From contig CM051460.1 of NCBI GenBank assembly GCA_028095005.1, positions 289,494,653 through 289,558,652 of the forward strand: a DNA stretch of 64,000 nt. The letters run 5' to 3'. Made by a program: the position numbers and the translations under genes. The notes beneath the pieces are model-generated. The model did not search any database. It was given only the letters and a program-made list of their open reading frames with translations, and was not told the origin of the DNA. The DNA is from Rhynchospora pubera (taxonomy: Eukaryota > Streptophyta > Magnoliopsida > Poales > Cyperaceae). Shown here in pieces: positions 32,614 through 44,000 of the stretch. The stretch's first letter is position 1, and each line of letters begins with the position of its first letter.

Positions 32614-33075
32614 TTAGGGCCTGCTCCAGACGATGGTAGAGGGGGTGAAGGGAAGAGGAGGGCAGCTGCCCTGCCACTGCCCGAAAGATTCACCTGCTCC
32701 AGAACACAAAAAATCTAGTGGAAATCAGTGGGAATGAGGGGGAGAGAGGAAATTTAGATCCGCTGCCGCACGACACAGCGTGTCGCGCGGTACGCTGGCC
32801 GTCTGATTAAGATCCAATGGACAAGGGAGCCCCGTGCATGTAACCTAGATTGATAGGCCCGTAAAAAGTGAACCGTCCGATCAAGATCAGACGGCTCGTA
32901 GTGCGCTACACGCTGTGTCGCGCAACAGCAGAGTCGGATTGGGAGAGAGGAGAATCACTCTATACAATTTTGATCAATTTTGTCACCCCAAATTTGGGGA
33001 TTAAGAATTAGTTCTCCCCTCCTGTCCCATGCCATTCCATTCCATTATTGCACTAAATCTGGAGCAGACCCTTAA
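32614..33075. mobile_element. MITE with CTGCTCCAGA ends, hosting a nested MITE
   Basis: Left TTAGGGCCTGCTCCAGA, right TCTGGAGCAGACCCTTAA. The interior near each end is GGGG/CCCC-rich. A family D element lies inside at about 32755-32940, so this element is the older insertion. Confidence 0.6.
32755..32940. mobile_element. family D MITE, copy 1 (nested)
   Basis: GC-rich inverted arms (CAGCGTGTCGCGCGGTACG.. and GCTACACGCTGTGTCGCGC) flank a core of about 105 bp. The core begins GCCGTCTGATTAAGATCCAA and contains GGGAGCCCCGTGCATGTAAC. The core recurs, inverted, at 49207-49425. Confidence 0.75.
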
Positions 33076-34962
33076 TATCAACAAAAAAAAAAAATACACA
33101 GTCATTGCACTTGAAAAACTCTCAGAACATGAGAAAAAATAATCTAATTACTTATTTTAGGAAGTATACAAATGTTAAAAATTTAAAGTACTTATTCAAA
33201 GTGCTTCAAAGTATACAAATGTATCGCTTAAATTGAAAATACACATGTATACCGGCTTAAATTACTTTGGTGCAACATTAAAACCCATGAAGATAGAAGA
33301 TGCAACAAATCCCAATAAAGGAGCAATCCAGGGAATATGGGAAAGGGGCATGACACATCGACATGTCCAATGAATAGTCAAGGAGGCGGTCCAGACTAGA
33401 CAAGGCAAGGATGCATATATGAAAGAATACACGACGCCGAGCAAAATCCTCTGAAAAGGTGGAGAAAATGTTGCCGTTGACCGATGTCACGATTGAAAAG
33501 ATCGAACAAAAACCCCTCAATAAATAAAACTAATATTTGAAAAAAAACAAATATAACTAGTATTTTATCAATGAGAAATCAATCGATAATTACCTTTTTT
33601 TTCTGGGTGTCGTGACTCGTGAGAAATATTTTATTCACGAGAAATCACGTACTATAAATAAGATGCAATATATTTTCTCAACAACAACAACAAAACCTTT
33701 TTGTCCCAAGTAAATAAGATGCAATATGTTTACTCAAACGATAAAAAAAACGTTAATCCCAAGATTCCCAACCATCTAAAAATAACCAGTTAATAATAAT
33801 AAAAATATATCAAAACTTAATATTTTGTTAGATATTAAATTATATCCATGATATTAAAATTTTAATTTAAAATGCACTTACGACTGTCGAAATGATAAAA
33901 AAAAAACGAATGTCAAATGATCATTCTTTTTATTTAATATTCCAGCATTTCTCTAAAAAAAATGTGCATATTTTTATTGCAGTTGTAACAAAAAGAAAAT
34001 CAAATCATGTTATTTAAAAGTGAAAAGATATACAGCTATGTCCCTAGAGGATGGCAAATTTAGTTCATCGGGACAAACTAAATACGATAAGAATAAAGTA
34101 AATCTGGATGTCACTTGCAGTGTATATATATATGGATGGAATGAATAGGGGAAAATAATCTAAAAAAGAAAAAGAATTTTAAATAAGGGCAATAAATGTG
34201 GAAAAAAAAAGAACACGCACGCGTACACACACAAATGTGTACATACCAGTATACCACTATGATAGTATGATACCAGGTACAGGTTAATGAAAAGGGCAAT
34301 GGATAAAACTAGTTCAATACGACTAAACTAAACTAAACTAATCTTGTTGTGTATCTAATTTATGTTTATCGACCACAAACAATGTGACACGTGTCTAGTA
34401 CTAGACAAATATATTATAATTTTAACTAATTTGACTGAGAGAACTAACTTTTAGTCTTGTGACAAAAGGATAACATAATTGTTTGGGGATTGGGGGTTCA
34501 AAATTTGGTTGGACTCTCTTTAGATAAGCAAGTTTTAAAACAAAAAGTTGATATTTTGATCTCATTTTTTATTCATGAAAAAAAAAACTAAGTCGACCAA
34601 GATTTTGCTAAAATGGAATTGCTTTACAAAAGTATGTATTTTGGTAACTTACAGAATTGCGATTAAAATAAAAAATAAATACAAAGATGAAAGATCCGTG
34701 TCCATATCAAAACTAATGGTACTCTGTTTTTAAAATTCTTTGTTTATCTATTTGTACAGTACTTAATTTTCCAACACGCCAAGACTATCTTTTTAATCCT
34801 ACTTATAGTCCCAAGAAAAATTACTGTTATCGTAAAATAAAAGGCGCCTTTATTGCCTTCCCAAAGGGGTCAAATATGTTCATGCATCACTTCTGAGAAA
34901 CGATTCCCACAACGGTAAAAGAAAATTCCAAAAGTCTTTTACTACTCTCCGTTCCAAACTTC

Positions 34963-34968
34963 CACGTG
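34963..34968. promoter_or_regulatory. G-box upstream of the TCP gene
   Basis: CACGTG in the palindrome TCCACGTGGA, about 970 bases before the TCP start. G-boxes bind bHLH and bZIP factors. Use here is not shown. Confidence 0.35.
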
Positions 34969-35931
34969 GAAATGGCTGTTTCCATGTGCTGATGCGCGCC
35001 TCTTTTCAATTATTATTTTTTTTTGGATCAGACCAAATTCGTTAGGAACCATAAACTTTCTCACTAGAGACACCAAAATAATTAAAAATTAAATACTTTA
35101 TTTAGCATCATAAATAAAAAGTTCACAAACTATTTTGTCATGTAAGTCAACTGTAGAATTATAGCCTCATATTATACGAAGTCAATTATGATATTTTTTT
35201 AACAAAATAATTGTTGTAACTACAAAAATATAAAAATATTATTTAATATTAAAAATTTATATAAGAAATTATAGTCCTTAATATTTATTTAAATCTGCCA
35301 CAGAGTAAATGAACATATACTATATTTTTTTTTGGCAGAAGGACCCAAAGGCAATGCTGATATGTTTTGAAGGCTTCAATCATCAAAGTAAAAATGGTCA
35401 AATGCCATTAGGATACACAAAAAAACACGCTAATAGGAAAACTATTGTCATTATTTGCAAAATCAAGAAACTTACTATGATATTAAAACAACTTTTTTTT
35501 ATTATTTGTAGCTTTTCGTAAATTTTAATTTTAAAGGTCCAAGCAATCGCAGTGTATGGTTTTTACTGGAGAGGAACTCTAAATAGTCTCAGTATACTTA
35601 TTTTTCATTGTTTTCCTTTCAGAAGGAAGTAAAATTCCTCGAAAAAGGCATGCAAGCATGCTCAACAGTAACACTGCCAAAACCAAAAAGACCTCCCAAA
35701 AAAATAAACAAATATCAGACAAATTATTCTTTTAAAAAAACCCTAGAACAGAGCACACCACTAGAAAAAGTTGGCATCTTTGTTTCCATCCCCTCAATAT
35801 TTTTCTCCTCTTCCTTTCAACTCTCTCTCTCTCTTCCCTTCTCTCTGAAAAAATCCAAATCCACCCCACCTCTGTCTCTCTCTCCCCCACCTCTGACCTC
35901 TCCAAACCCCACACCTCTCTCTCTCTAAGCC

Positions 35932-36834
35932 ATGGACCCAAACCCAAAAACCCTCCTACCCCACAAATCCGACCCGGCTTCATCTTCCACCCAAACCACA
36001 CCAACCCACCAACCCGCCTCTGACTTACAAGTCGCCTTGATCCCCATCCAACCCGACCCACAAACCCGCAAACCCACCAACGCCAACAACCAATTAGCTC
36101 CCAAGCGGACCTCCAACAAGGACCGCCACACCAAGGTCGACGGGCGCGGCCGTAGGATCCGCATGCCCGCTTTGTGTGCTGCCCGCATCTTCCAACTCAC
36201 CCGCGAGCTCGGTCACAAATCCGACGGCGAGACTGTCCAATGGCTGCTCCAGCAAGCCGAGCCCGCTATACTGGCCGCTACTGGTTCTGGCACTATACCG
36301 GCTTCAGCTCTCCAGTCTGTGGGACCCACTGGCCTCCAACAGGTCACCGGGCCCGCCGCACAGCGGTCTTCTAGTTGGGGCATGATTGGCGCGCCGGGTG
36401 GGTTTTTGAATTATCCTGGTTCGGGTCAACTTGCCGGGTTGTCGGGCATGGAGTTGCCGGGTGGGGGCGGCTTCACGGGTTTCACGGGCTTGGGGAGCAA
36501 TTTTGGGAACTTTGCAGCGATTCTTGGGCCGCCAACAGGTGTCCCGCATCAGCATCACACGGCGCAACAGCACCAGCCGGGGCTGGAGCTGGGTCTCGGA
36601 GCACAAGAGGGTCCCCATAGTGGGAATATCGGACCCGGTGTAGGCGTGTTGAATTTGAACAACAGTAGCAGTACACAACATATGTTGAACCAATTGTACC
36701 AACAACAGATTGGTACTAGAGGGGTTGGCAATAGTTCAGCCAATAATGGTCATAATAGCCGAGTGCATGGAACCGGTCAAGCAGGTCAGCGGCCAGAGGA
36801 GCAAGAACAAGAGAATTCAGATGATTCAGATTGA
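35932..36834 (+). CDS. TCP20: class I TCP transcription factor, TCP20-like
   Basis: Single-exon gene, 300 residues. The TCP domain (bHLH-like DNA-binding domain) spans about 60-115: KRTSNKDRHTKVDGRGRRIR is the basic region, then helices MPALCAARIFQLTREL and DGETVQWLLQQAEPAI. The basic region and the GTIPASAL stretch are class I (PCF) features. The Cys near residue 82 is the conserved class I cysteine linked to redox sensitivity. The C-terminal motifs FAAILG, LELGLGAQEG and GVGVLNLNN, plus the Gln-rich end, match TCP20 best. TCP20 homologues bind GCCCR sites and control cell growth, leaf development and nitrate responses in the nucleus. TCP20 is my best assignment. Another close class I member cannot be excluded. 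The start is the only ATG before the domain that follows a CT-rich leader. The opposite strand also shows long open frames, which are composition artefacts. Confidence 0.93.
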   Translation: MDPNPKTLLPHKSDPASSSTQTTPTHQPASDLQVALIPIQPDPQTRKPTNANNQLAPKRTSNKDRHTKVDGRGRRIRMPALCAARIFQLTRELGHKSDGETVQWLLQQAEPAILAATGSGTIPASALQSVGPTGLQQVTGPAAQRSSSWGMIGAPGGFLNYPGSGQLAGLSGMELPGGGGFTGFTGLGSNFGNFAAILGPPTGVPHQHHTAQQHQPGLELGLGAQEGPHSGNIGPGVGVLNLNNSSSTQHMLNQLYQQQIGTRGVGNSSANNGHNSRVHGTGQAGQRPEEQEQENSDDSD

Positions 36835-38651
36835 TTTCCAAATAGGGAAATGGGTGGTCTGCCTTTAGAAAATATTTTGTAAGATATTGTTGAGGGGGTG
36901 AAGAGAGGGATTGGAGGATATGTTACCCCCCATTTAGGGTTTGAATTTATTTCTTTATTTTCTTTTCTATCCCTCTTTATCCTTTGGTGTGCAATTTTAT
37001 TTTTGAGTGAAAGAAATTTGAGAGGATGCATGAAGGTGAAGATTTTTGGCGATTAGAGGATCAATTAGAGGTAACATTTTCTTCCTGCTTTTAGATACAT
37101 TTACCTTTCTTTTATATTTACAGGCATTTTTAGAATAAATTTAACAAAAATTAGGTAACTGATATGATAGTTCATTATAAGCCATTAACCATCAATCTGA
37201 GGGTACTTTGGGCATTACAAATTATAAAAAAAACTACGACCTATGAAGATGCCCATTTTTTTTTTAAGTGTTTTATGAGATAGTGTAGGTTTAGGGCATA
37301 GATATACATATTTAATAACATTGTCCTTTTAATTTAGCTTCCCATTTTGGGGTAACTCTCTCAATTCCTTTTTTTGAACATGACTCATACATTGCTCTCA
37401 TGACGTATATATTGTATTTATTCTATCACTACATCGGATATTTATAACCAGTCATATACCTGCTTCTAAAAATTTCTAAATATGCAAAATTTGGAACGGC
37501 TATTCTTGATGCTCCAGGGAGCATTCTGATTGGTTCAATTCAATTCCTAGTCAGAATTCCCGCTAAAGGCACTATTTGAATTTCCTGACTGCTGGCAAGG
37601 TTTTGATAATTTCCTCAAATTACCCATCATTAATGCTACCATATTTACAAAAGAATTTAGCTTGTCCCTTAGTAAGATACTCAACTTTTGCCCTCAACCT
37701 GGTGTACTATATTGAACTGTTGGTTTTGTTCTATTGAATTTTTGCTATTTAAAATTTACCTTCTATGCTATAAACTTTGATATTGTTATTTCCCTATTAT
37801 TTTCTTTAACATAATTAGCTGTTCTTAGATGCCACGTGCCTGTTATATTAAGTTAATATGACAACCTGGGCCCATACATTTTATTACAAAGCTACCCCTC
37901 GTTAATGCTGTCGGTGCAATTTAAGCACTCCTGCTATAACAGGTTGTAGAAAATTGCTACTTTGTTTGACACTCATATGACTTCTCTTCAACAATTTTAA
38001 TACCAATCTTTGCTCTCTTTGAAACCCCCACTCCTACATTATTTTTCAAAGGATCTACTAAAGTTATTTTCCCCATTTGAAATTTGGTTCAGAAATTCTT
38101 GGCCTGTTACTTCATCAAATACCCCACTAAAGCTTCTTTTGAAAGCTTGCAGATTATCATGTGACTTCTGTTTTGCACTTCTGAAATTATAAATGTGACA
38201 AATTGTGATACAAAAATCCTACTGCACTACAGTTTTCTAATTATAGCCAGTAATGCTTTTTGGAGGTGCTTAATTGAATGGCATATTAAGAAATGCATCT
38301 TTTTTTATGTGATACAGTATGAATAAACTCAGACACTGTTGGTTGCAGCATAATTAGTAAAAATCGTCTTGGGTGACAAGATTTTTGTAACTCTAGTTAA
38401 GTGAGCAACTTTTGTCTGAGTATTGTGGTTCCACAGTTGTTGTTGTTGTTTTTTTTTTATTGCCTCCTTGACATATGGGTTGTTCAAAGTAATTAGTTTC
38501 ATTCTCTTGTAAACCTTGATGTTGTGCATATTTGATGTATATAAATAACAGTTGGTATAATATGCTTTATTTTGTTTTGTGTAATTTCAGGTGTATATTA
38601 ATAAAGACAGGAGTAGATGGTGCTGAGGGTCTAATTCCTGTTTATCAAAAG
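36835..38651 (+). other. probable TCP 3' UTR with a possible intron
   Basis: After the stop, GATCAATTAGAG|GTAACA (37071) could be a donor. TAATTTCAG (to 38590) could be an acceptor for a short exon 38591-38651 that itself ends AAAAG|GTGTGT. This would make a 3'-UTR intron of about 1.5 kb. No coding frame is involved. The call is weak without transcripts. Confidence 0.25.
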
Positions 38652-41008
38652 GTGTGTATATATGTGAGCTCTTTTTGTTTTGGTTTTTTTTTTCTCTTTA
38701 AATTTTAGTAATGTCGTTTGGTAACTTATATTTTGTAGCTGTAGTTAGTTAAATACATATTGCTATTGGGTTGTTTCTGTTAGGGAACAATTGTGTTTTT
38801 GTAACTTCTTGAAATTTTATTTATTAGGCACCAAAATTGGAGAGCTTATCAATATATAGTTTTTTGTTTATTTGCAATATCATTTTGGGTTAAGTTGCTA
38901 GATTTTTTATTGGTGTTAAGGTGTCAAAAATGAATGAATGAAACTAGATTCTAATTCCTTCTACGATTAAAATATTGGAAATCATGCTAGTTGATTAATT
39001 TTATGTACTACTGATTTAGGTGTAGTACAGGCCGAGGTATGATTTAGATGTAGCCACGCAATGAAATCTATTTGGGATAAACCAAGGCTTAGTCAACACC
39101 TTAGCTATCATTAACCAATAATGGTTGGCCATTTGACTTCCATGGCAACTAGTATAGAATAAAAGCACTGGCTGTTTGGTTGGTACAATTTCTGGTATCT
39201 TACAGTTACATGATATGCTGGAAAAAACTATGCCTATGACAGGTGTATCTTGTCAAATTTGTGAAATATTTCAATGGTATTCAGCAAAATTTGTAACAAC
39301 AACATGCAAAAAAACACTTGATTGCCTTTGTAAGTCACAATTTTCACCTTTAAACATGTTCTTAATTTAGCAATGTGTTTTTTGGGGTAAATTTCAACCT
39401 GTGGTCTGTTTAAAATATTTGATAGAGGATGACGATCAGGTTCCCACTGCTGTACCAGTCTTAGTTTGTACTGAAATTGTGCTGTTCTATAAAAATGTAT
39501 GTGAGCATTTTTACCAACCCTAGCAAGTCGGTCCAATCTGGATTCTTCTGCCTGTGCCATATTATCTGTACTTGTAGTCACTTTATTTTTTTCCTCTCAT
39601 CTTGATCAAATGGATTATATGATATACTTTTCCCTTATAATTTAATAGTGTTTCCAAGATATAGATGACTCTTAAAACTTGTGCAATGTGGATCTTAAAT
39701 ATTATGCAACTACAGTGTTCATTTACAATCCATATTCGTTTATAATCCTTTTCTTTTAAACAGAACGATATCCAGAACAATCTCCGTTTTTGTCACGTGC
39801 AGTACTTTCATGATACCAAATTTTGACATTGAAATGCGAGGTATGTAACAGAAATGGGTTGTATGTATTAGGCGCTCCCCCCTCAAATTCACATCCTCTA
39901 CGGCCAAGGGATTTGGCTGGACCGTACAGCCAAGATATTTTTTTTAATATTTAAAAATTTTAAAATTCAAATGTTAAATTCAGACCGTTGATCTTGTTCA
40001 ATTTTACGAGCGATGCATTTTCATATAAATTTTATTAAAATTTGGAGTCGATTTGATACTTGATTAAATGACTAAATTATGAATGTATTAGAATTAATCA
40101 GTGATAGTAAACCATATTCATTCATTTGCTAACCACTTGATTTAGTATCAAAACAACTTCAAATTTTATAAAACTTATATGAAAATGCATCACCCGTAAC
40201 AAGATCCACGGTTTATATTTAACATTTGAATTTCAAAATTTTTAAAAATAGTTTGGCTGGACAGTAGAATGCCACGGCTGTAGAGGATGTGAATCCCTTC
40301 CCCCATCAACGCTTTTTTTTCCCCATCATATTAAAATTCTTTAAATATTCGGAAGGCAGCAGATAATCGAGTTTTAGTGAAAACATTCGTAACATTCCTA
40401 CAGACAAAACAGCATCAGCCCGTGTTGTTTCTTCCGTTGTCTCTCTAATAAAATAAAAAATAAATAACTCTAATATATATTACTACACAAATCCTGAATT
40501 AAATTAAATATTGTTAATAAAACAGATGAGATTCCTGCTGCAACTTTTGACACGTCTACCTCACGAATCATTTTATGTCAGAATGAAGAAAGCAAAATTG
40601 TCTACGGACTTTCAATCAAAAAAAAAAAAAAAAACGAAAGCAAAATTTCCAAGCAAAGCATAAAATAAATAATTTATACAACACGAGAAAATCTAAAAGC
40701 ATTAAGAATTACTGACATCAGATTTTACACTAAGCTCCTGTTCTGTACAAATCTGTACCCTCACAAAACATCCCACTATCTCGCTTTCTCTATACACTCG
40801 GTAAAAGTTGAGGGACTCTGCTATCAATCTCAAAACGAGCCTCCCAAATTCACATACATTAAATTCAGTGTATGCTCCAAATTCCTAGCTATACAAAATA
40901 ACCAGAAGAAGAAAATAAAATAGAGGCATTGGAAAAACAAATAACACGGGGCAGCTACCACTAAAATATGGTCTAAAAAAAATACAACTTAGCAACAGAT
41001 GGCACGCT
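38652..41008. other. intergenic between the converging TCP and GYF genes
   Basis: No gene is seen. A 409-bp foldback MITE lies at 39886-40294. The last roughly 300 bases are probably the GYF gene's 3' UTR. Confidence 0.55.
39886..40294. mobile_element. foldback MITE, about 409 bp
   Basis: Left AATTCACATCCTCTACGGCC and right (inverted) GATTCACATCCTCTACAGCC bound an almost complete palindrome. The arms pair through AAATTCAAATGTTAAAT and GATGCATTTTCATATAA on both sides of a centre near 40090. There is no coding capacity. Confidence 0.75.
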
Positions 41009-44000
41009 TTACTCATCTGGACGCTGGATCTCACCCATCATGATTCGATTACTGTGCACCTTAAACCCTAAGAGAGAGGGGTCGATCTGGCGTCCCTTCT
41101 TCCCTTTCTTCTTGGCACCCTTTCCACCAGGACCCGACTCAGACATGTCATCAAGCTGAGATGCAGGCTGGGGTGGCTTCTTGGTGCTCTTTAACATTTC
41201 TATAAAGGTAGGTCCTGCAGTGTCTGATTCACCTCCAGATGAAGAAGGGGCGCGCAGCAGCCTGATCTCCTTTTTGCTTGAGCCTTGGGTCTCTGACTTG
41301 TGAATTCCACCTCTGGATTCTTGCCTAGAGGCTGCATTAAAAACACAGCAGTTTTTTAGCTTTAGTTGCATCCTTGTGGGCGATTGATTAACAAATTTCT
41401 ATATTAAAACTCGTCTGATTTGTCTAATAGCTGCTACCAGCTTAAAGACATGTACCCACAACACAGAGAGAGAGAGAGAGAGTACCATCAGCAGAAGCAG
41501 GACGAGATGGGGGCCTGGGTGCGGCTTGATGCTGTTGATCACCTTCGTTAATCTTTAGCGAGCTACCAGTACGTGAATCAGATCTCGAGATTCCACGTGA
41601 CCTGACATCAAAAAAATGGTCCCAATTTGAGAGAGAGAGAATAAGAAAGCTTTTGCAAATACATCTACAATACATAAAATTGCTTGCATTTTTCATGCTT
41701 AACAGTTGTATTTATCAATGTTGTTGAACTAAATAAAAAGAGAGATTTCTAACCTAAATTCAAATTTGTTTGTCAACTGAGACCCGAAGATTATCTTCAG
41801 GTAGGATTAAAGTCTGCTTTAATTAAACACTGGTCCCAAAATAGATGATTTTATATAGTACCTGGAGTCCACTGTCTCTTCACCGAAGGCAGTGAGATCC
41901 TCCCCCATTGTAAAAATTGCATCATCTACAGAATGAAATACCATCAAAATCATACATAACTGCAAACATAGTAATCGATGTGCCATTCCAGAACTAAATA
42001 TTCTTAGAAATTATGGTGTATATACCACTGCTCCCAAAAGAAGCATGTCTAGCAGGAGTAGGTGCTCTAACTGGCTCTTGATCTGCCTTAATCACTGCTT
42101 CCCCAAAATTATCAAAAAACTGCACATCATTATTTGCCATGGGAATAGGGTTAGGGTTTCCCATCTCTTCATTTTGAAGTTCACCCCTGTTCCCATATAA
42201 GTCCTTCTCAACAAACGACCCAGGCCCTGAGGATGAACCAGGGCGAATGCCACTTTGCATTGCTTCCATACTAAGAACTGGATTAGTGTTAGGGCTAGGG
42301 TTAGGGTTAAATAGCAGAGAGTCCTTGAAGGAACCATGTGGCGACTGGAGGGGCATATTTTGGTGATACATTACATCATTCAAAACCTCTTGTGGACCCC
42401 ACAGATGTGCATCTTCGAGACCTGAACCTGGTTTACGAACCCGCATCTTATTCTCAGCCTCCAGCTGAAGCTGGTGACTTAGGTGTGACTCAATCAAACT
42501 TCTCTCCAACTGTGCAGCACCAGGGTTGGAGTTGTGATCTGGCCAAAACTGGTCCAAGTGGCCCCCTGGAGAGCCAAACATCGCCCTCTGCTGTCTCTCC
42601 TGCAACTGCCTCTCTCGCAATTGTCTTTCTTGCAGATGTCTCTCCTGCAACTCCAGCTGAGCAAGGGTTTGTGCAAACTCAACATTCCTCGGAGAAGGGG
42701 CAGTGAGGCCAGCATTCATAGACATGGACCTCTCCATGGACTGTAGCTGCTCATGCAGAGAGAGGCTACGTTCCAGCTGGCTGATCCGAGATGAACCACT
42801 GCGATGAAGATTGGGTGCATGGTGGGCTGAAGGGCCAGAAGGACGGACCCCACGTAGCATAATCTCTTCTTCTAACCTTTGTTGTTCTTGTTGCTGGCGT
42901 AAAGCTAGGGCCAGCTGTTGAGCCTGGATTGGATCTCTCTGTTGTAGACCCAGTAAGAGCTGTTGTTCTATGGAAGGAGATACCATCTGTCGCTGACTAG
43001 CAGGCCCGAATTTAGCCTGTATAAACAGCAGTGTGCAAGAGGTTAGTCAAATAGCAGTCAGTGTACTTTCATGAACAAAATAACATATGTGGGTAAATTC
43101 ACAAGGTTTTCCTGTTAAAATTCATATTATCAAGTCAGGTTCAGTAGCATATCAGGTATCAGCCCTTTTTCAGGTCTTTATCTATGTCATTGCAATGTGT
43201 TCTTGTTAAATGAATATTAGAGAAAAGGTACAGACAGCATAGGAATTCTATGTTTACAACCACAATTGTTAGTTCAGTAATGGTTATAACCAGGCTCAAC
43301 ATCAGACTGGCATGACAATCGCCAACTTTTATTATATTTGAGTTATACTTGCAAAACAGCTGCATCTCCATAAGCAAAATGTAGAAATACAAAATATAAT
43401 TTCTAATGACATCAAATTAAAATTATTTCCACAATGCTAAAAATCCACATCCTCATTAAGTCCTAGTTACAATAAACACTAGGTTAATAAATATTAAAAG
43501 TACCTGAATGAGCTGCTCAATAGCAGCATCCTGTTGTTGTCTCTGAATATGCTGGGCACGCTGCAATTCATTCAAGAACTGCTGCTCTCTCAGCATCTGC
43601 TGCTCCTGCAACCGCTCCTGCTGCAACCGCTCCTGCTGCAATTGCTGCTGCAGCATCTGCTCGAGTAGCAACTGCTCCTGAATCTGCTGTTGTTGCCTGA
43701 TCATCATCTGCTGCTCCCTCCTCGCCCTCTCCTGAATCAACCTCTCCTGCTGCAATCTCTCTTGTTGCAAGCGCTCCTGTTGCAAGCGCTCCTGCTGCAA
43801 CTGCATTTTTCTTTGCTGTTCTAGTTCATACTGAAGCTTGAACAGCTGTTCAAGTTCTGATGCTTGAGATCGACCACCATGGGACCGTGCAAATAACTGC
43901 TCCTGCTGTAATTGTTGTAACTGCTGGCGTTGCAACTGCTCAGATAACAACTTCTCTTCCAGTGTAAAATGGGACGTTTCAAGGTCACTATGATGCATCC

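Larger units (their letters stand above)
31142..35931. other. intergenic with MITEs; TCP upstream region
   Basis: Noncoding. It holds MITEs at 31385, 31662 and 32614 (the last with a nested copy). From about 34850 on, the sequence is presumably the TCP promoter. It has a perfect G-box CACGTG at 34963-34968 and a CT-rich leader at about 35815-35930. Confidence 0.55.

Noticed and set aside
35732..36200. Long minus-strand frames opposite the TCP gene
   Set aside because: Antisense shadows of a GC-rich coding region, with no domains or start context.
42285..42312. Interstitial telomere remnant
   Set aside because: The TTAGGG-like units lie in a phased coding exon and encode a Pro/Asn stretch, so fusion of chromosome ends is not indicated.
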